Positions 34,603 to 44,494 of a stretch of DNA of 64,000 nt are shown in pieces (the first letter of the stretch is position 1; every line of letters starts with the position of its first letter). The stretch covers positions 1-64,000 of the forward strand of contig JASDTB010000056.1 of NCBI GenBank assembly GCA_041441455.1, written 5' to 3'. The notes beneath the pieces are model-generated. The model saw only the letters and a list, made by a program, of their open reading frames with translations. It was not told the DNA's origin and ran no database searches. The position numbers and the translations under genes are program-made. Origin of the DNA: JAFIHK01 sp041441455 (GTDB lineage Bacteria; Bacteroidota; Bacteroidia; Bacteroidales; UBA932).

Positions 34603-36783
34603 ATGTTAAAAAAATCAATCGCAACTATCGCACTTCTCACGATTGTTGCTTTCAAAACTTATGCAGATGAGGGAATGTGGCTGGTCAATTTACTTGACAA
34701 ACAGCTTTATGCTCAAATGAAGGCCAAAGGACTGAAATTGTCTGCAAATGAGATATATAACGACAAAGGTGGAGCGATTTCCGATGCCATAGTAGCTATT
34801 GACGGCGGAAGCTGCAGTGGAAGCATCATCTCAGCGGAGGGTCTAATGATTACGAACCACCACTGTGCATATGGAGATGTTCATAAGCTAAGTACTAAAG
34901 ATAAAAACTACCTCGAAGATGGTTTTTGGGCAATGACTCGCGACCAAGAGGTTCCAATCAAAGGTAAACAAGTTACATTTCTAAGAAGAGTAATTGATGT
35001 TACCGATGAGACAAACAGAGTAATCGATAGCTTGGATAAGGCTGGACCTCGTGGACTATTCTTTATGAACAAAGTCTCAGGTGTGTTTGAAAAAAGATAT
35101 AGCAATCAACCATACGAAGTTGCATTAATGTCTATGTGGAGAGGTAGTAAATACTACTTGTACTTCTATGAAACATACAAAGATATTCGCCTTGTTGGAG
35201 CACCTCCTGTCTCTATCGGAGCATTTGGAGGCGAAACCGACAACTGGGGCTGGCCTCAGCACAAAGGAGACTTTGCAATGTATAGAGTCTATGCAAACAA
35301 AGAGGGAAAACCAGCAGAATATTCTAAAGATAATGTTCCATTGAAAGCAGCAAAATACCTTACTGTCTCGTCTAAAGGAGTAAACAAAGATGATTTTACA
35401 ATGGTACTTGGATATCCAGGATCGACAAATCGTTACACATCTTCTTTTGAACTAAAGGAGAAGTACGAGATCCTCAATCCAGTAATCAGTGGAATCAGGA
35501 GAGCTAAACTCGAAGTCTGGAAAAAATATATGGATGCAAGTCCTGCAGTAAGATTAAAATATGCCGATAAATACTTCGGAATCAGTAATTATACCGACTA
35601 TGCTAAGTGGGAAAATATCTGCATTGGAAGATATAAAATCATTTCACAGATAGAAAAGAGAGAGAAGGAACTTCAGGCATGGATTGCAGCCAATCCAGAG
35701 AGAGTAGCAAAATATGGGAAGGTGATTGAAAATCTGAAAAACGGATACGCATCAAAAGCGGAGATTACAAGAATCAAAGAGAATTTCAGAGAGTCAATGG
35801 TGAGAGGTGCAGAATTTGTCGCAATTGCGTCTAGGATGAACTCAATGGCGAGCTCTCTTAAAAAAGCTGGAAAGACAAAATTCTCAATGGAAGACAAATC
35901 TGTTGCTGAATATGTCAATAAATTTGCAGCGAAACAATATGATGAGTCCGACATTAAGGCAGACAGAGAGCTATTTAAAGTTATGCTTGGCTATTATTTG
36001 AAAAACGTACCATCATCATTTTATGATAAAGAGTTTAAAAAGATGGCAGAAGGTCTTGGCAACGATCCAATTAAAATTGCCGACTATGTTTACGACAACA
36101 GTATTATCACAGACTCGGTTCGTCTTAGAAATTTTTTCAATTCAGAGAGAACAATCGAAGAGCTACTTGCAGATCCAGTAATTACAGTTGTTAAAACAAC
36201 AGGAATCATTCCATACAACAAAGTGGAAGATAGAATTTTAGACAGCGTAAATGTCTCTTTAGGAAAAGAGAAAACTCTCTATACAAAAGCACTGTACGAA
36301 ATGTATCAAGAGAAGGGTAAAGCGATCTCTCCTGACGCTAACTCAACAATGAGAGTGACTTTTGGAGAAGTTGGCCCAATTGAACCTGCTGACGGAATCT
36401 ACTACCACTATCAAACAACAACAAAAGGGATAGAAGAGAAATATGATCCAAAGAATTATGAGTTCAATCTTAAACCAGAGATGCAGAAAAAATTAGAGAC
36501 ATCAGATTGGGGCAGATGGGGCAAAAATGGTAAATTATATGTAAATTTCCTCGCAGATATGGATATAACTGGAGGTAACTCCGGAAGCGCAGTGCTAAAT
36601 GGAAGTGGAGAGTTGATAGGATTAGCATTTGATGGAAACAGAGAGTCGATGAGCGGAGATGTCTTCTTTAAGGAGGGCTATTGCAAATCGGTGTGTGTTG
36701 ACATCAGATATGTTATGTGGGTTATCGAAAAATATGCAGGAGCAAGTAATATTATCAAGGAATTAAAAATCAACGATAAATAA
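34603..36783 (+). CDS. S46 dipeptidyl-peptidase, DPP7-like (tandem copy 1)
   Basis: 726 residues, signal peptide about 1-21. S46 hallmarks: TNHHC at 84-88 with the catalytic His, GGETDNWGWPQHKGDF, and the serine motif GNSGS with catalytic Ser660. Eighteen residues after the serine is Gly678, the position that is Gly in DPP7 and Arg in the acid-specific DPP11, so hydrophobic P1 preference is predicted; the Phe two residues earlier that favours hydrophobic P2 is kept. It releases dipeptides from oligopeptide N-termini in the periplasm. A near-identical tandem copy starts 2 bp downstream. Confidence 0.93.
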   Translation: MLKKSIATIALLTIVAFKTYADEGMWLVNLLDKQLYAQMKAKGLKLSANEIYNDKGGAISDAIVAIDGGSCSGSIISAEGLMITNHHCAYGDVHKLSTKDKNYLEDGFWAMTRDQEVPIKGKQVTFLRRVIDVTDETNRVIDSLDKAGPRGLFFMNKVSGVFEKRYSNQPYEVALMSMWRGSKYYLYFYETYKDIRLVGAPPVSIGAFGGETDNWGWPQHKGDFAMYRVYANKEGKPAEYSKDNVPLKAAKYLTVSSKGVNKDDFTMVLGYPGSTNRYTSSFELKEKYEILNPVISGIRRAKLEVWKKYMDASPAVRLKYADKYFGISNYTDYAKWENICIGRYKIISQIEKREKELQAWIAANPERVAKYGKVIENLKNGYASKAEITRIKENFRESMVRGAEFVAIASRMNSMASSLKKAGKTKFSMEDKSVAEYVNKFAAKQYDESDIKADRELFKVMLGYYLKNVPSSFYDKEFKKMAEGLGNDPIKIADYVYDNSIITDSVRLRNFFNSERTIEELLADPVITVVKTTGIIPYNKVEDRILDSVNVSLGKEKTLYTKALYEMYQEKGKAISPDANSTMRVTFGEVGPIEPADGIYYHYQTTTKGIEEKYDPKNYEFNLKPEMQKKLETSDWGRWGKNGKLYVNFLADMDITGGNSGSAVLNGSGELIGLAFDGNRESMSGDVFFKEGYCKSVCVDIRYVMWVIEKYAGASNIIKELKINDK

Positions 36784-36785
36784 TT

Positions 36786-38963
36786 ATGCTAAAAAAATTG
36801 ACAATTGCCCTTGTGGCATTAACCATACTGTTTCCCTCTTTTTCAAGAGCGGACGAAGGTATGTGGCTTGTGAATATGTTCGAGAAGAGCATTTACCCTC
36901 AAATGGTAAAAAAAGGTCTTAAATTGACTTCGAAAGAGATTTATAATGAAGAGAATGACGCTGCGCTTAGCAACGCAATTGTCTCATTAGATTTTGGTTG
37001 TACTGGCAGTATGATCTCCGATAAGGGACTAATGATTACAAATCACCACTGTGCCTATGGTGACATACATGCACTTAGTACTCCAGAAAAGAACTATCTC
37101 GAAGATGGTTTCTGGGCAATGAACCAATCAGAGGAGAAGCCAATACCTGGTAAAAATGTACTTTTCCTTAGAAAGGTGATTGATGTAACCGACGAAGTAA
37201 AAGCAGATGTAGCAGAACTACAAAAGCAAGGATTCAAAGGCGCAATCATGAGAAGAGTATTCAAACATATTGAGATGCGCTATAAGGAGAAGAATAATCT
37301 CGAAGCAATGTGTGCATCAATGTGGAGCTCTACTAAATTCTATATGTTTTTGTACGAAGTATATTCAGACGTTCGTTTAGTTGGAGCACCTCCAGTTTCA
37401 ATCGGAGCATTCGGTGGTGAGACAGACAACTGGGGATGGCCACAACATAAAGGTGATTTTGCAATTTATAGAGTTTATGCCGACAAAGATGGCAAACCAG
37501 CAAAATATTCTGCAGAGAATAAACCATTGATGCCTAAGAGAGTATTGAACATCTCAACAAAAGGTGTTAAAGAGAATGATTACTCAATGATTCTTGGATA
37601 CCCTGGAAAGATCAATCGCTATGTATCATCATTTGAGGTGAAAGAGAAACAAGAGATTTTGAATCCAATTGTTGTAGAGATCAGAAGAGCAAAACTTGAT
37701 GTTTGGAAGAAACATATGGATGCCAATCCTACTGTAAGACTTAAATATTCTGATAAATATTTCGGAATCAGCAACTATACCGACTATGCAAAATGGGAGA
37801 ACAAATGCTTTATCAGATACGATGTTATAAGTATTAGAGAACAAGAGGAGAGAGAGCTTGCTAAATGGATTGAGTCAGATCCAAAGGCTAAGGAAAAATA
37901 TGGCGACCTGCTTGCTAAGTTAGAAAAAGGATTTGCAGCAAGAGCTGAACTGATAAAACAAAAGGCTTACTTCAGAGAGTCATTTGTTTCAATTTCGGAA
38001 GTTGTGCAATCTGCTAAGAGATTTGGAAATGTAACTCGTGACATGGAGAAGGGTGGAATCGAGAAGATTTCTGCTAATGATCAGATGTTTAAAACAGAGT
38101 ATGCAGCAATTCAAAGATCACTTTATGATGTTTATGATTTAGCGACAGATAGAGATCTATTCCGCCAACAATTAGCGTTCTTTATCAAATATGTTAAACC
38201 AGAATATTATGGTGGAGCACTTGCTAAATGGGTTAAAGAGTACAACGGAGATGCAGGCAGAATTGCAGACTATATCTATGACAACTCAATCTTTACTCAA
38301 AAAGATAAACTTTACAAATACTTTGAAACACCAAGATCGAAAGAGGAGATATTGTCTGATCCAGCAATTTTATTGGCAGAGTCTTGCTCTATCCAAACAT
38401 TCAATGAGATAACCAATAAAATGATCACTCAGCTTGGATTCGATACTGAGGCTTTAACTTCACAATACACTAGAGCTCTTTATCAAATGAGAGAGTCAAA
38501 AGGTCTTCCACAATACCCAGATGCAAACTCAACTATGCGTATTACATACGGAACAGTAGGTGGCATCCAACCCGCTGATGGTATTACTTATGGCTATAGA
38601 ACAACTATTAAGGGTTACCTTGAGAAAAAAGATCAGACTAATTACGAGTTCAACGTAAAACCTAAGCTAGAGGCGATAATTAAAGCTAAAGACTGGGGAA
38701 GATGGGGCGAAAACGGTCAGCTTTATGTAAACTTCTTAACCAATAATGACATTACAGGAGGCAATTCAGGAAGTCCAGTAATCAATGGAAAAGGCGAATT
38801 AATTGGACTTGCTTTCGATGGAAACAGAGAGTCGATGAGTGGTGATGCATACTTCCATCCTGAATATTTCAAAACCGTTTGTGTAGATATCAGATTTGTC
38901 CTTTGGGTAGTCGATAAATATGCAGGAGCGGGTTATCTAATTAACGAAATGAAACTTAAGTAA
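36786..38963 (+). CDS. S46 dipeptidyl-peptidase, DPP7-like (tandem copy 2)
   Basis: 725 residues, signal peptide about 1-22. It has MITNHHCAYG, GGETDNWGWPQHKGDF and GNSGSPV with catalytic Ser661. The specificity position (+18 from Ser) is again Gly, so it is DPP7-like rather than DPP11-like. It matches copy 1 along its whole length and is evidently a tandem duplicate that has diverged mainly in the helical middle part (about 370-480), where the S46 helical domain covers the substrate cleft. Confidence 0.93.
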   Translation: MLKKLTIALVALTILFPSFSRADEGMWLVNMFEKSIYPQMVKKGLKLTSKEIYNEENDAALSNAIVSLDFGCTGSMISDKGLMITNHHCAYGDIHALSTPEKNYLEDGFWAMNQSEEKPIPGKNVLFLRKVIDVTDEVKADVAELQKQGFKGAIMRRVFKHIEMRYKEKNNLEAMCASMWSSTKFYMFLYEVYSDVRLVGAPPVSIGAFGGETDNWGWPQHKGDFAIYRVYADKDGKPAKYSAENKPLMPKRVLNISTKGVKENDYSMILGYPGKINRYVSSFEVKEKQEILNPIVVEIRRAKLDVWKKHMDANPTVRLKYSDKYFGISNYTDYAKWENKCFIRYDVISIREQEERELAKWIESDPKAKEKYGDLLAKLEKGFAARAELIKQKAYFRESFVSISEVVQSAKRFGNVTRDMEKGGIEKISANDQMFKTEYAAIQRSLYDVYDLATDRDLFRQQLAFFIKYVKPEYYGGALAKWVKEYNGDAGRIADYIYDNSIFTQKDKLYKYFETPRSKEEILSDPAILLAESCSIQTFNEITNKMITQLGFDTEALTSQYTRALYQMRESKGLPQYPDANSTMRITYGTVGGIQPADGITYGYRTTIKGYLEKKDQTNYEFNVKPKLEAIIKAKDWGRWGENGQLYVNFLTNNDITGGNSGSPVINGKGELIGLAFDGNRESMSGDAYFHPEYFKTVCVDIRFVLWVVDKYAGAGYLINEMKLK

Positions 38964-38971
38964 AAACATAG

Positions 38972-40654
38972 ATGTTTAAAAGATTAGTTGTACTTATTTC
39001 TATGACATGGGCCGGATTATATCCGGCCTTTTGTCAAGATAGAATGCTCGATTTGCTCAAAACAGAGCTTCAGAGCCAGATGACAGAACTTGGCAAGGGA
39101 GAGTATCCTCCGTATTATATGAACTACCGTGTAATTGATAACTACAGTAGAGTAATAAAGGCCTCTATGGGAGCTGTCAACACCGTTGAGACAGAGAGAC
39201 AGATTATTTTTGTTCCACAAGTACGTGTAGGCTCTCCAGAATTTGATAACTTCAATGAGTCTCAAAACGGAGTAGTAGTAAATAGATTTGCGGGTCCACC
39301 TACAATTTTGCTCCCGTACGATACAAAATTAGGAATTGAAAGCTTCACAGAGATAATCCGCGAAGAGGTGAATTCAAGATATAAGTTTGCCGTTTCAAAT
39401 TTTGAAAGAGCAAAAGCAAAAAGAGGTGTGAAAGTAGAAAACGTAGATAAATCTGCCGATTTTACAAAAGCCAAAGCTGAAAAATATTTTGAACCAGTTC
39501 TTAAAGACGACAAAACTCAATTAGATATTAAAGCTTGGGAGAAAAAACTCAACAAATACAGCGGATTCTTTGCTGACAATAAAGATATTATCAGCGCAAA
39601 TGCGACAATGAGTTTTAAAATCTGGAGGAAATACTTTGTTTCAACCGAAGGGGCTGAGGTTGCAGAGAATAGAACATATGTTTTGCTAAGCATCAGAGCG
39701 ATGACTATGGCAGAAGATGGAATGGAACTCCCTCTTCATAAGAGCTATTTTGCATTCTTCCCCGAAGAGTTACCATCGGAGGCTGAGATTATGAACGATC
39801 TAAAACAGATGTCCGCAAAACTTAGTAAGTTGAAAGTTGCCCCATTAGTACAACCCTATACCGGACCTGCTTTACTTTCTGGTTCGGCAAGTGGTGTATT
39901 CTTCCATGAGATCTTTGGACATAGGATAGAGGGTCAAAAGATGAAAAGCGATAGCGATGGTCAGACATTTAAAAATATGGTAAATGAATATGTTCTGCCT
40001 AAGGCTATCAGCGTTTTATGTGATCCTACAATGAAAAAATTCAAAGGAAGTCCATTAAACGGTTATTACATTTTTGATGATCAAGGTGTAAGGGGAAAAA
40101 GGGTTGAAGTTGTAAAAGATGGAATCCTTAAAAACTTCTTGATGACTAGAACAGGTCTGGAAGGATTTCCTGAATCCAATGGTCATGCAAGAGCAGAGTT
40201 TGAATATGATCCTACTTCGCGCCAATCTAACTTAATAGTTGAGACAAACAATTATAAGACAGATGCTGAGCTTCGTGCACTTCTAATCTCTGAGGCAAAG
40301 AAACAGGGTAAAGAGTATGGATACTTCTTTAAAGCCGTTACTGGCGGATTTACTCAGACAGGAAGAAGTGGTGCAAATTCGTTTAATGTTACTCCTTTAG
40401 AGGTATATAGAGTGTATGTGGATGGAAGAGAAGATGAATTGGTGAGAGGTGTCGATATGATTGGCACACCTTTGTCGATGTTTTCAAATATTGAACATGC
40501 AGGTGGAGAATACGAAATCTTTACAGGTACATGTGGTGCTTCGTCTGGTAATGTCCCAGTAACAGCGATCTCTCCAACTATCTTTGTCAATAAGGTTGAA
40601 TTACAGAAAAAACCGAAACCATCAGTAACTCCGGCATTGTTGCCAAGACCATAA
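38972..40654 (+). CDS. Exported TldD-like metalloprotease
   Basis: 560 residues. A signal peptide (about 1-21, LYPAFCQ-DR) is followed by a TldD/PmbA-like fold. SGSASGVFFHEIFGHRIEGQK holds the TldD metal motif HExxxH at 312-317. The third conserved block is in GYFFKAVTGGFTQTG and NIEHAGG. E. coli TldD works with TldE in the cytoplasm on unfolded or modified peptides; the signal peptide puts this one in the periplasm or beyond. Its metal-motif-free partner follows 18 bp downstream. Confidence 0.88.
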   Translation: MFKRLVVLISMTWAGLYPAFCQDRMLDLLKTELQSQMTELGKGEYPPYYMNYRVIDNYSRVIKASMGAVNTVETERQIIFVPQVRVGSPEFDNFNESQNGVVVNRFAGPPTILLPYDTKLGIESFTEIIREEVNSRYKFAVSNFERAKAKRGVKVENVDKSADFTKAKAEKYFEPVLKDDKTQLDIKAWEKKLNKYSGFFADNKDIISANATMSFKIWRKYFVSTEGAEVAENRTYVLLSIRAMTMAEDGMELPLHKSYFAFFPEELPSEAEIMNDLKQMSAKLSKLKVAPLVQPYTGPALLSGSASGVFFHEIFGHRIEGQKMKSDSDGQTFKNMVNEYVLPKAISVLCDPTMKKFKGSPLNGYYIFDDQGVRGKRVEVVKDGILKNFLMTRTGLEGFPESNGHARAEFEYDPTSRQSNLIVETNNYKTDAELRALLISEAKKQGKEYGYFFKAVTGGFTQTGRSGANSFNVTPLEVYRVYVDGREDELVRGVDMIGTPLSMFSNIEHAGGEYEIFTGTCGASSGNVPVTAISPTIFVNKVELQKKPKPSVTPALLPRP

Positions 40655-40672
40655 TTTAAACTCAAAATTGTA

Positions 40673-42358
40673 ATGAGAAAATTTATAAATATATTACTCA
40701 TACTCATTTGTTTGTCTGCTACAACTTATGCTCAGACAAATGACAACATCCTTTTCAAAGCGATGGAGGATGAGATGAAAAGAGCAGAAAAAGATCTCAA
40801 ACTGCCAGGAGCTCCTCCTATATATTTCATTTCTTGCACTGTCAGTGAAAACAGATATGTCTCAATAACTAGCAGTAAGGGCTCGGTTGTTTATGTTAAA
40901 GAGAGTCCAAAGGAGAGAATGCACTCGATCAATTTATATGTTGGAAACAGTAAATTATCTAGTGACTACTCATACTCTGGAAATGGTATGGTATCGCAGC
41001 AATTCACAACTAGCGACGATAATTATGATCAATTAAGGAGAAATTTTTGGCAGACATATGATCTAGCATACAAATTTGCAGTTGAAGTTTATAATTCAAA
41101 GAAGAATAACTTAAAGACAGCAAATTTAAGCGACGAAGAGAAAGCATTAGAAGATATAACTCCTTTGAAGAAAATTGAGGTATATGCACCACATTTAGAG
41201 CAATATACACTTGATAAAAAAACTCTTTCCGATCTAGCAGATAAGATATCTCTTAAAATTTCGGAGGTAAAGGGCATCTTTGATGCAAAGGCAGAGATTG
41301 ATGGAATTGAAAATGTTTATTACTATGTTTCAAACGAAGGAACAAAGGTTAAAGAGCCTGTAGCATATATCCGTATTACAATGTCTGCAAAAATCAGGAA
41401 CTCTAAAAAACAGGTTGTCAAAGATAAAAGAGTGTTTTATGCCAAAAGCACTCAAAAACTACCTACAGAGTCCGAGTTATTGAGTATGGCTTCGAGTTTT
41501 GCAAATGATCTCTCTTCGATGTACGACATTAATTCGGTAGATGAGTATTACTTAGGTCCAGTATTATTTGTAGAAGAGGCTGCCGGTGCTGTGTTTGCAG
41601 AAAATATTGCAGGCCAGTCAGGTGTACTTTCATTCCGCAAACCAATCCAAGTTATGGCAACTGTAGCGCGCCCCGAGAATGTTGGAAACATGAAAAATAT
41701 CAAACCACTCGAAGAGAGAATAGGTAAAAAGGTTGTTGATAGTAGAATCTCAGTAATGAATATCACCTCTAATATTAAGTTTGGAGGTAATGAGTTATTG
41801 GGCTCATATTTATACGATGCCCAAGGAGTAAAAGCCAAAGACAGTGTGATACTAATTCAGAATGGAATTCTTAAAACTCTGTTAAGTACAAGAGTGCCAA
41901 CTCTTAAAATTAAAGAGAGTACAGGCAGCCTTAGATTTGGGGTCAAACCTAGAGCAATTTCACTAGCTCAAGCACCTGGAAATTTAGTAATTAAGTCTGC
42001 TTCAACTGCCAACTGCGACAGTCTTAAGCGAATGTTGATTGCCTCTGCAAAAGAGGAGGGATTGGACTATTGCTACATCGTCAAAAAAATAGCGGCTTAT
42101 GATGAGATTAAACTAGTTAAAGTTAATGTAGCAGATGGAAGCGAAAAGATTGTTACTGGAGCAGAGATTGGAGTGATTCCATTTACAAAGCTTAAAAGAG
42201 TTTTGGGTGTATCTGCAGAACAAAGTTTGTTTAACTATCTGTTCAACGATGAGATTCCTGTTTCTGTTGTCCACCCTAAAGGTATCTTGATCGAGGATGT
42301 TGAGATTGACAAGAAGCCACTCTCTGTTCAGAAGGAGTCAAAATTAATTATTAACTAA
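40673..42358 (+). CDS. Exported TldE/PmbA-like partner subunit
   Basis: 561 residues, signal peptide about 1-20 (ATTYAQ). It aligns in outline with the upstream TldD-like protein, but where that has HEIFGH this one reads FVEEAAGAVFAENIAGQS, so no metal ligands are present. This is the pattern of TldE, the non-catalytic half of the TldD/TldE heterodimer. The two genes are almost certainly co-expressed. Its 3' end overlaps the convergent MFS gene by 8 bp. Confidence 0.85.
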   Translation: MRKFINILLILICLSATTYAQTNDNILFKAMEDEMKRAEKDLKLPGAPPIYFISCTVSENRYVSITSSKGSVVYVKESPKERMHSINLYVGNSKLSSDYSYSGNGMVSQQFTTSDDNYDQLRRNFWQTYDLAYKFAVEVYNSKKNNLKTANLSDEEKALEDITPLKKIEVYAPHLEQYTLDKKTLSDLADKISLKISEVKGIFDAKAEIDGIENVYYYVSNEGTKVKEPVAYIRITMSAKIRNSKKQVVKDKRVFYAKSTQKLPTESELLSMASSFANDLSSMYDINSVDEYYLGPVLFVEEAAGAVFAENIAGQSGVLSFRKPIQVMATVARPENVGNMKNIKPLEERIGKKVVDSRISVMNITSNIKFGGNELLGSYLYDAQGVKAKDSVILIQNGILKTLLSTRVPTLKIKESTGSLRFGVKPRAISLAQAPGNLVIKSASTANCDSLKRMLIASAKEEGLDYCYIVKKIAAYDEIKLVKVNVADGSEKIVTGAEIGVIPFTKLKRVLGVSAEQSLFNYLFNDEIPVSVVHPKGILIEDVEIDKKPLSVQKESKLIIN

Positions 42359-43532
42359 TTCTACATCTACCTTCGGTCTTTAGAAAGAGAAGCATCAGCA
42401 AGGCTGCAATTAACGACAATGCACCACCAAAGTAGAATGGGGCAGATGAATTGACGTAATCGTAGAGAAGTCCAGCAAAAAGACTAGCGGGTAAGAAAGT
42501 TATACCGAGGACGGCATGGTACAAACCAAATGCCGTCCCTTTTATTTCATGGGGTACGATGTCTGAGATCATAGCTTTTTGACTACTGTCTGTCATTGCA
42601 CTATAAATCCCATAAAGCGCAAAGAGCAGCAAGAAGACTCCAAAATGCGAGGAGTAGCCAAAGATGAAATAGATTATTGAATAGAGAAAGAATCCAATGA
42701 CAATCATCTTTCCGTGACCAATTTTATCAGAAAGTTTTCCAATTGGAACAGCCAAGATGACAGAAACTGTATTATATAACATGAATACAAGCGGTATTAA
42801 AGAGTGAGAAATGCCTGTTTCGGAGGTCTTTACAAGTAAAAGAGCATCTGTTGAATTTCCTAGTGAAAAGACGAACACAATAATCAAAAAACAGTAAAAT
42901 CTTTGAGGAATCTTGTTTACTGCGCCAGCTAAACTATGTTCAACTTTTTTGATACTATTCTCTTTTATATACAGAACTATTGTGAGTACGCCAAAAAGAG
43001 CAGGGATGGAGGCTATTATAAAGATTAACTGATAGTTGTCGGGAAAGTAATACAATAGAGCCATTGCTATTAGTGGTCCGAGCACTGCTCCACTATTGTC
43101 CATCGCTTTATGAAAACCAAAATTTTTACCAGAGTCGTTGTCTCCTGTTGCTTGTCCAATCATACTATCACGTGGAGCCGCTCTTAGACCTTTTCCGAAT
43201 CTTTCAAAGATTCGCAGAGTCATAATTTCTGCTGCAAATTTAGAGATTGCATAGAACGGTGTAACTAGAGTCGAAAGTGTGTAGCCAATTACCAAAAAAG
43301 GTTTGTATCTACCTAATTTGTCGCTCCAGAAGCCAGATAAAACTTTTACAAACGAAGCAATACTCTCCGATAGCCCCTCGATTGCGGAGATTGCTGTCTT
43401 ACTAGCTCCAATTGAGAGCAAAAAAAGAGGCATAACACTATACACCATTTTGATTGATGTATCGTTGAAAAAGCTTGTCACACCTATAAAGAAGACATTT
43501 TTTTCTATACCAAAAATTTTTTCTTTTTTCAA
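42351..43532 (-). CDS. Major facilitator superfamily transporter
   Basis: 393 residues with about twelve helices. The loop after helix 2 has SGFWSDKLGRYKPFLVIGY and the symmetric loop after helix 8 has GKLSDKIGHGKMIVIG, the MFS signature pattern. RFGKGLRAAPRDSMIG matches a subgroup often annotated as MFS transporters of unknown substrate. It stands alone on the minus strand and diverges from the DUF6146 gene. Confidence 0.87.
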   Translation of the reverse strand: MKKEKIFGIEKNVFFIGVTSFFNDTSIKMVYSVMPLFLLSIGASKTAISAIEGLSESIASFVKVLSGFWSDKLGRYKPFLVIGYTLSTLVTPFYAISKFAAEIMTLRIFERFGKGLRAAPRDSMIGQATGDNDSGKNFGFHKAMDNSGAVLGPLIAMALLYYFPDNYQLIFIIASIPALFGVLTIVLYIKENSIKKVEHSLAGAVNKIPQRFYCFLIIVFVFSLGNSTDALLLVKTSETGISHSLIPLVFMLYNTVSVILAVPIGKLSDKIGHGKMIVIGFFLYSIIYFIFGYSSHFGVFLLLFALYGIYSAMTDSSQKAMISDIVPHEIKGTAFGLYHAVLGITFLPASLFAGLLYDYVNSSAPFYFGGALSLIAALLMLLFLKTEGRCRIS

Positions 43533-43540
43533 TATGAAAT

Positions 43541-43583
43541 GTTCTGAGTAAATGTTATATTTGATTCATCTTAAACTCAGAAC
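43541..43583. promoter_or_regulatory. Inverted repeat framing a -7 box in the MFS/DUF6146 divergent region
   Basis: GTTCTGAGT (43541-43549) and ACTCAGAAC (43575-43583) are exact reverse complements. Between them lies a perfect plus-strand -7 box TATATTTG (43556-43563) that would drive the DUF6146 gene starting at 43615. The repeat may be an operator acting on both divergent genes. Confidence 0.45.
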
Positions 43584-43614
43584 CCAAAGAAATGTTTAAT
43601 TTAAACCGATTATT

Positions 43615-44037
43615 ATGAAAAGATTTTTACAATTTTTGTCAATCGGTATTATTGCATTGGTAATAATATCATGTGGATCAATCAGATCAAGTTCTGATAG
43701 TAAACAAGGACGCCTTGGTGTTGATGCTACAAATGGAAAAGATACAACTACTTATGAGCTGATTGTCTTCGATCCAGGTTTTGACTTTTGGTTCAGTGGA
43801 AAGACTTTTTCTAAGAAGCAATATACAAATGAATACCTGCAGTCTATGAACAACATGTACGTTATTGAGTGGAACCGCAGATATTCTATGGGCGACAGAA
43901 GAGTTGGCAGTTATATAGATTATGATGCAACTACCAAATACGATTTAGATTTCAATTATAAGCTCTTTATGTATTTTAAATATTTTGAAGAGAGTTATAA
44001 TATTAAATTAATTGCTGGAAGCGGCAAGGTTTTTTAA
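43615..44037 (+). CDS. DUF6146-family lipoprotein
   Basis: 140 residues. A lipoprotein signal ends at Cys20 (IISCGS). The mature part has FDPGFDFWFSG, YVIEWNRRY and YKLFMYFKYFEE, the landmarks of the Bacteroidota DUF6146 family. No function is known. The final 30 bases overlap the convergent FMN-binding gene, an unusually long overlap of two coding ends. Confidence 0.8.
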   Translation: MKRFLQFLSIGIIALVIISCGSIRSSSDSKQGRLGVDATNGKDTTTYELIVFDPGFDFWFSGKTFSKKQYTNEYLQSMNNMYVIEWNRRYSMGDRRVGSYIDYDATTKYDLDFNYKLFMYFKYFEESYNIKLIAGSGKVF

Positions 44038-44472
44038 CCTGGTTGTCGTTTTATATACAACCTCGCAAAATGAGTTTGTAGAATATGTAGCACCACTTAG
44101 GGCATCAATATCCTTTCCAGGTTTTGGTGCCCTTTTTCCGTTATATCCTACGAATTGTGCCAACCACTTTTGTGATGCAATCCTTTGCCCATAATGGGAC
44201 TCTAAATCATAGATTGCAATTCTGCGAATCGAAAGGTCATTTGAATAGATTATAATCAGATTGTATCTCTCCATGCTTTTGGGGATACTTACGATCTTTG
44301 CATCGAAGAGATATCCGACACTTTTGCCGGATATCTCAATTTTTTTGAAATCTTTATCTGATGTTTGAATAAGAGCGTACTCTTGCTGATTGAAAATACT
44401 CCTCATCTCCTTTTCGACATTATTTGATGATGTGATTGTTGCTGTCAAAAGCAATATCAGTAATAGTTTCAT
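44008..44472 (-). CDS. Exported FMN-binding-domain protein
   Basis: 154 residues with a short signal peptide (about 1-16). The C-terminal half is an FMN-binding domain: DALSGATYSTNSFCEVV carries the SGAT motif where FMN is usually linked through a threonine phosphoester. Such domains pass electrons in NqrC, RnfG and extracellular flavin proteins. It lies 22 bp after the porin stop, in the same direction, so it was probably an operon with it. Confidence 0.82.
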   Translation of the reverse strand: MKLLLILLLTATITSSNNVEKEMRSIFNQQEYALIQTSDKDFKKIEISGKSVGYLFDAKIVSIPKSMERYNLIIIYSNDLSIRRIAIYDLESHYGQRIASQKWLAQFVGYNGKRAPKPGKDIDALSGATYSTNSFCEVVYKTTTRLKNLAASSN

Positions 44473-44494
44473 GATAATTAGTCTTAGTAAAGGT

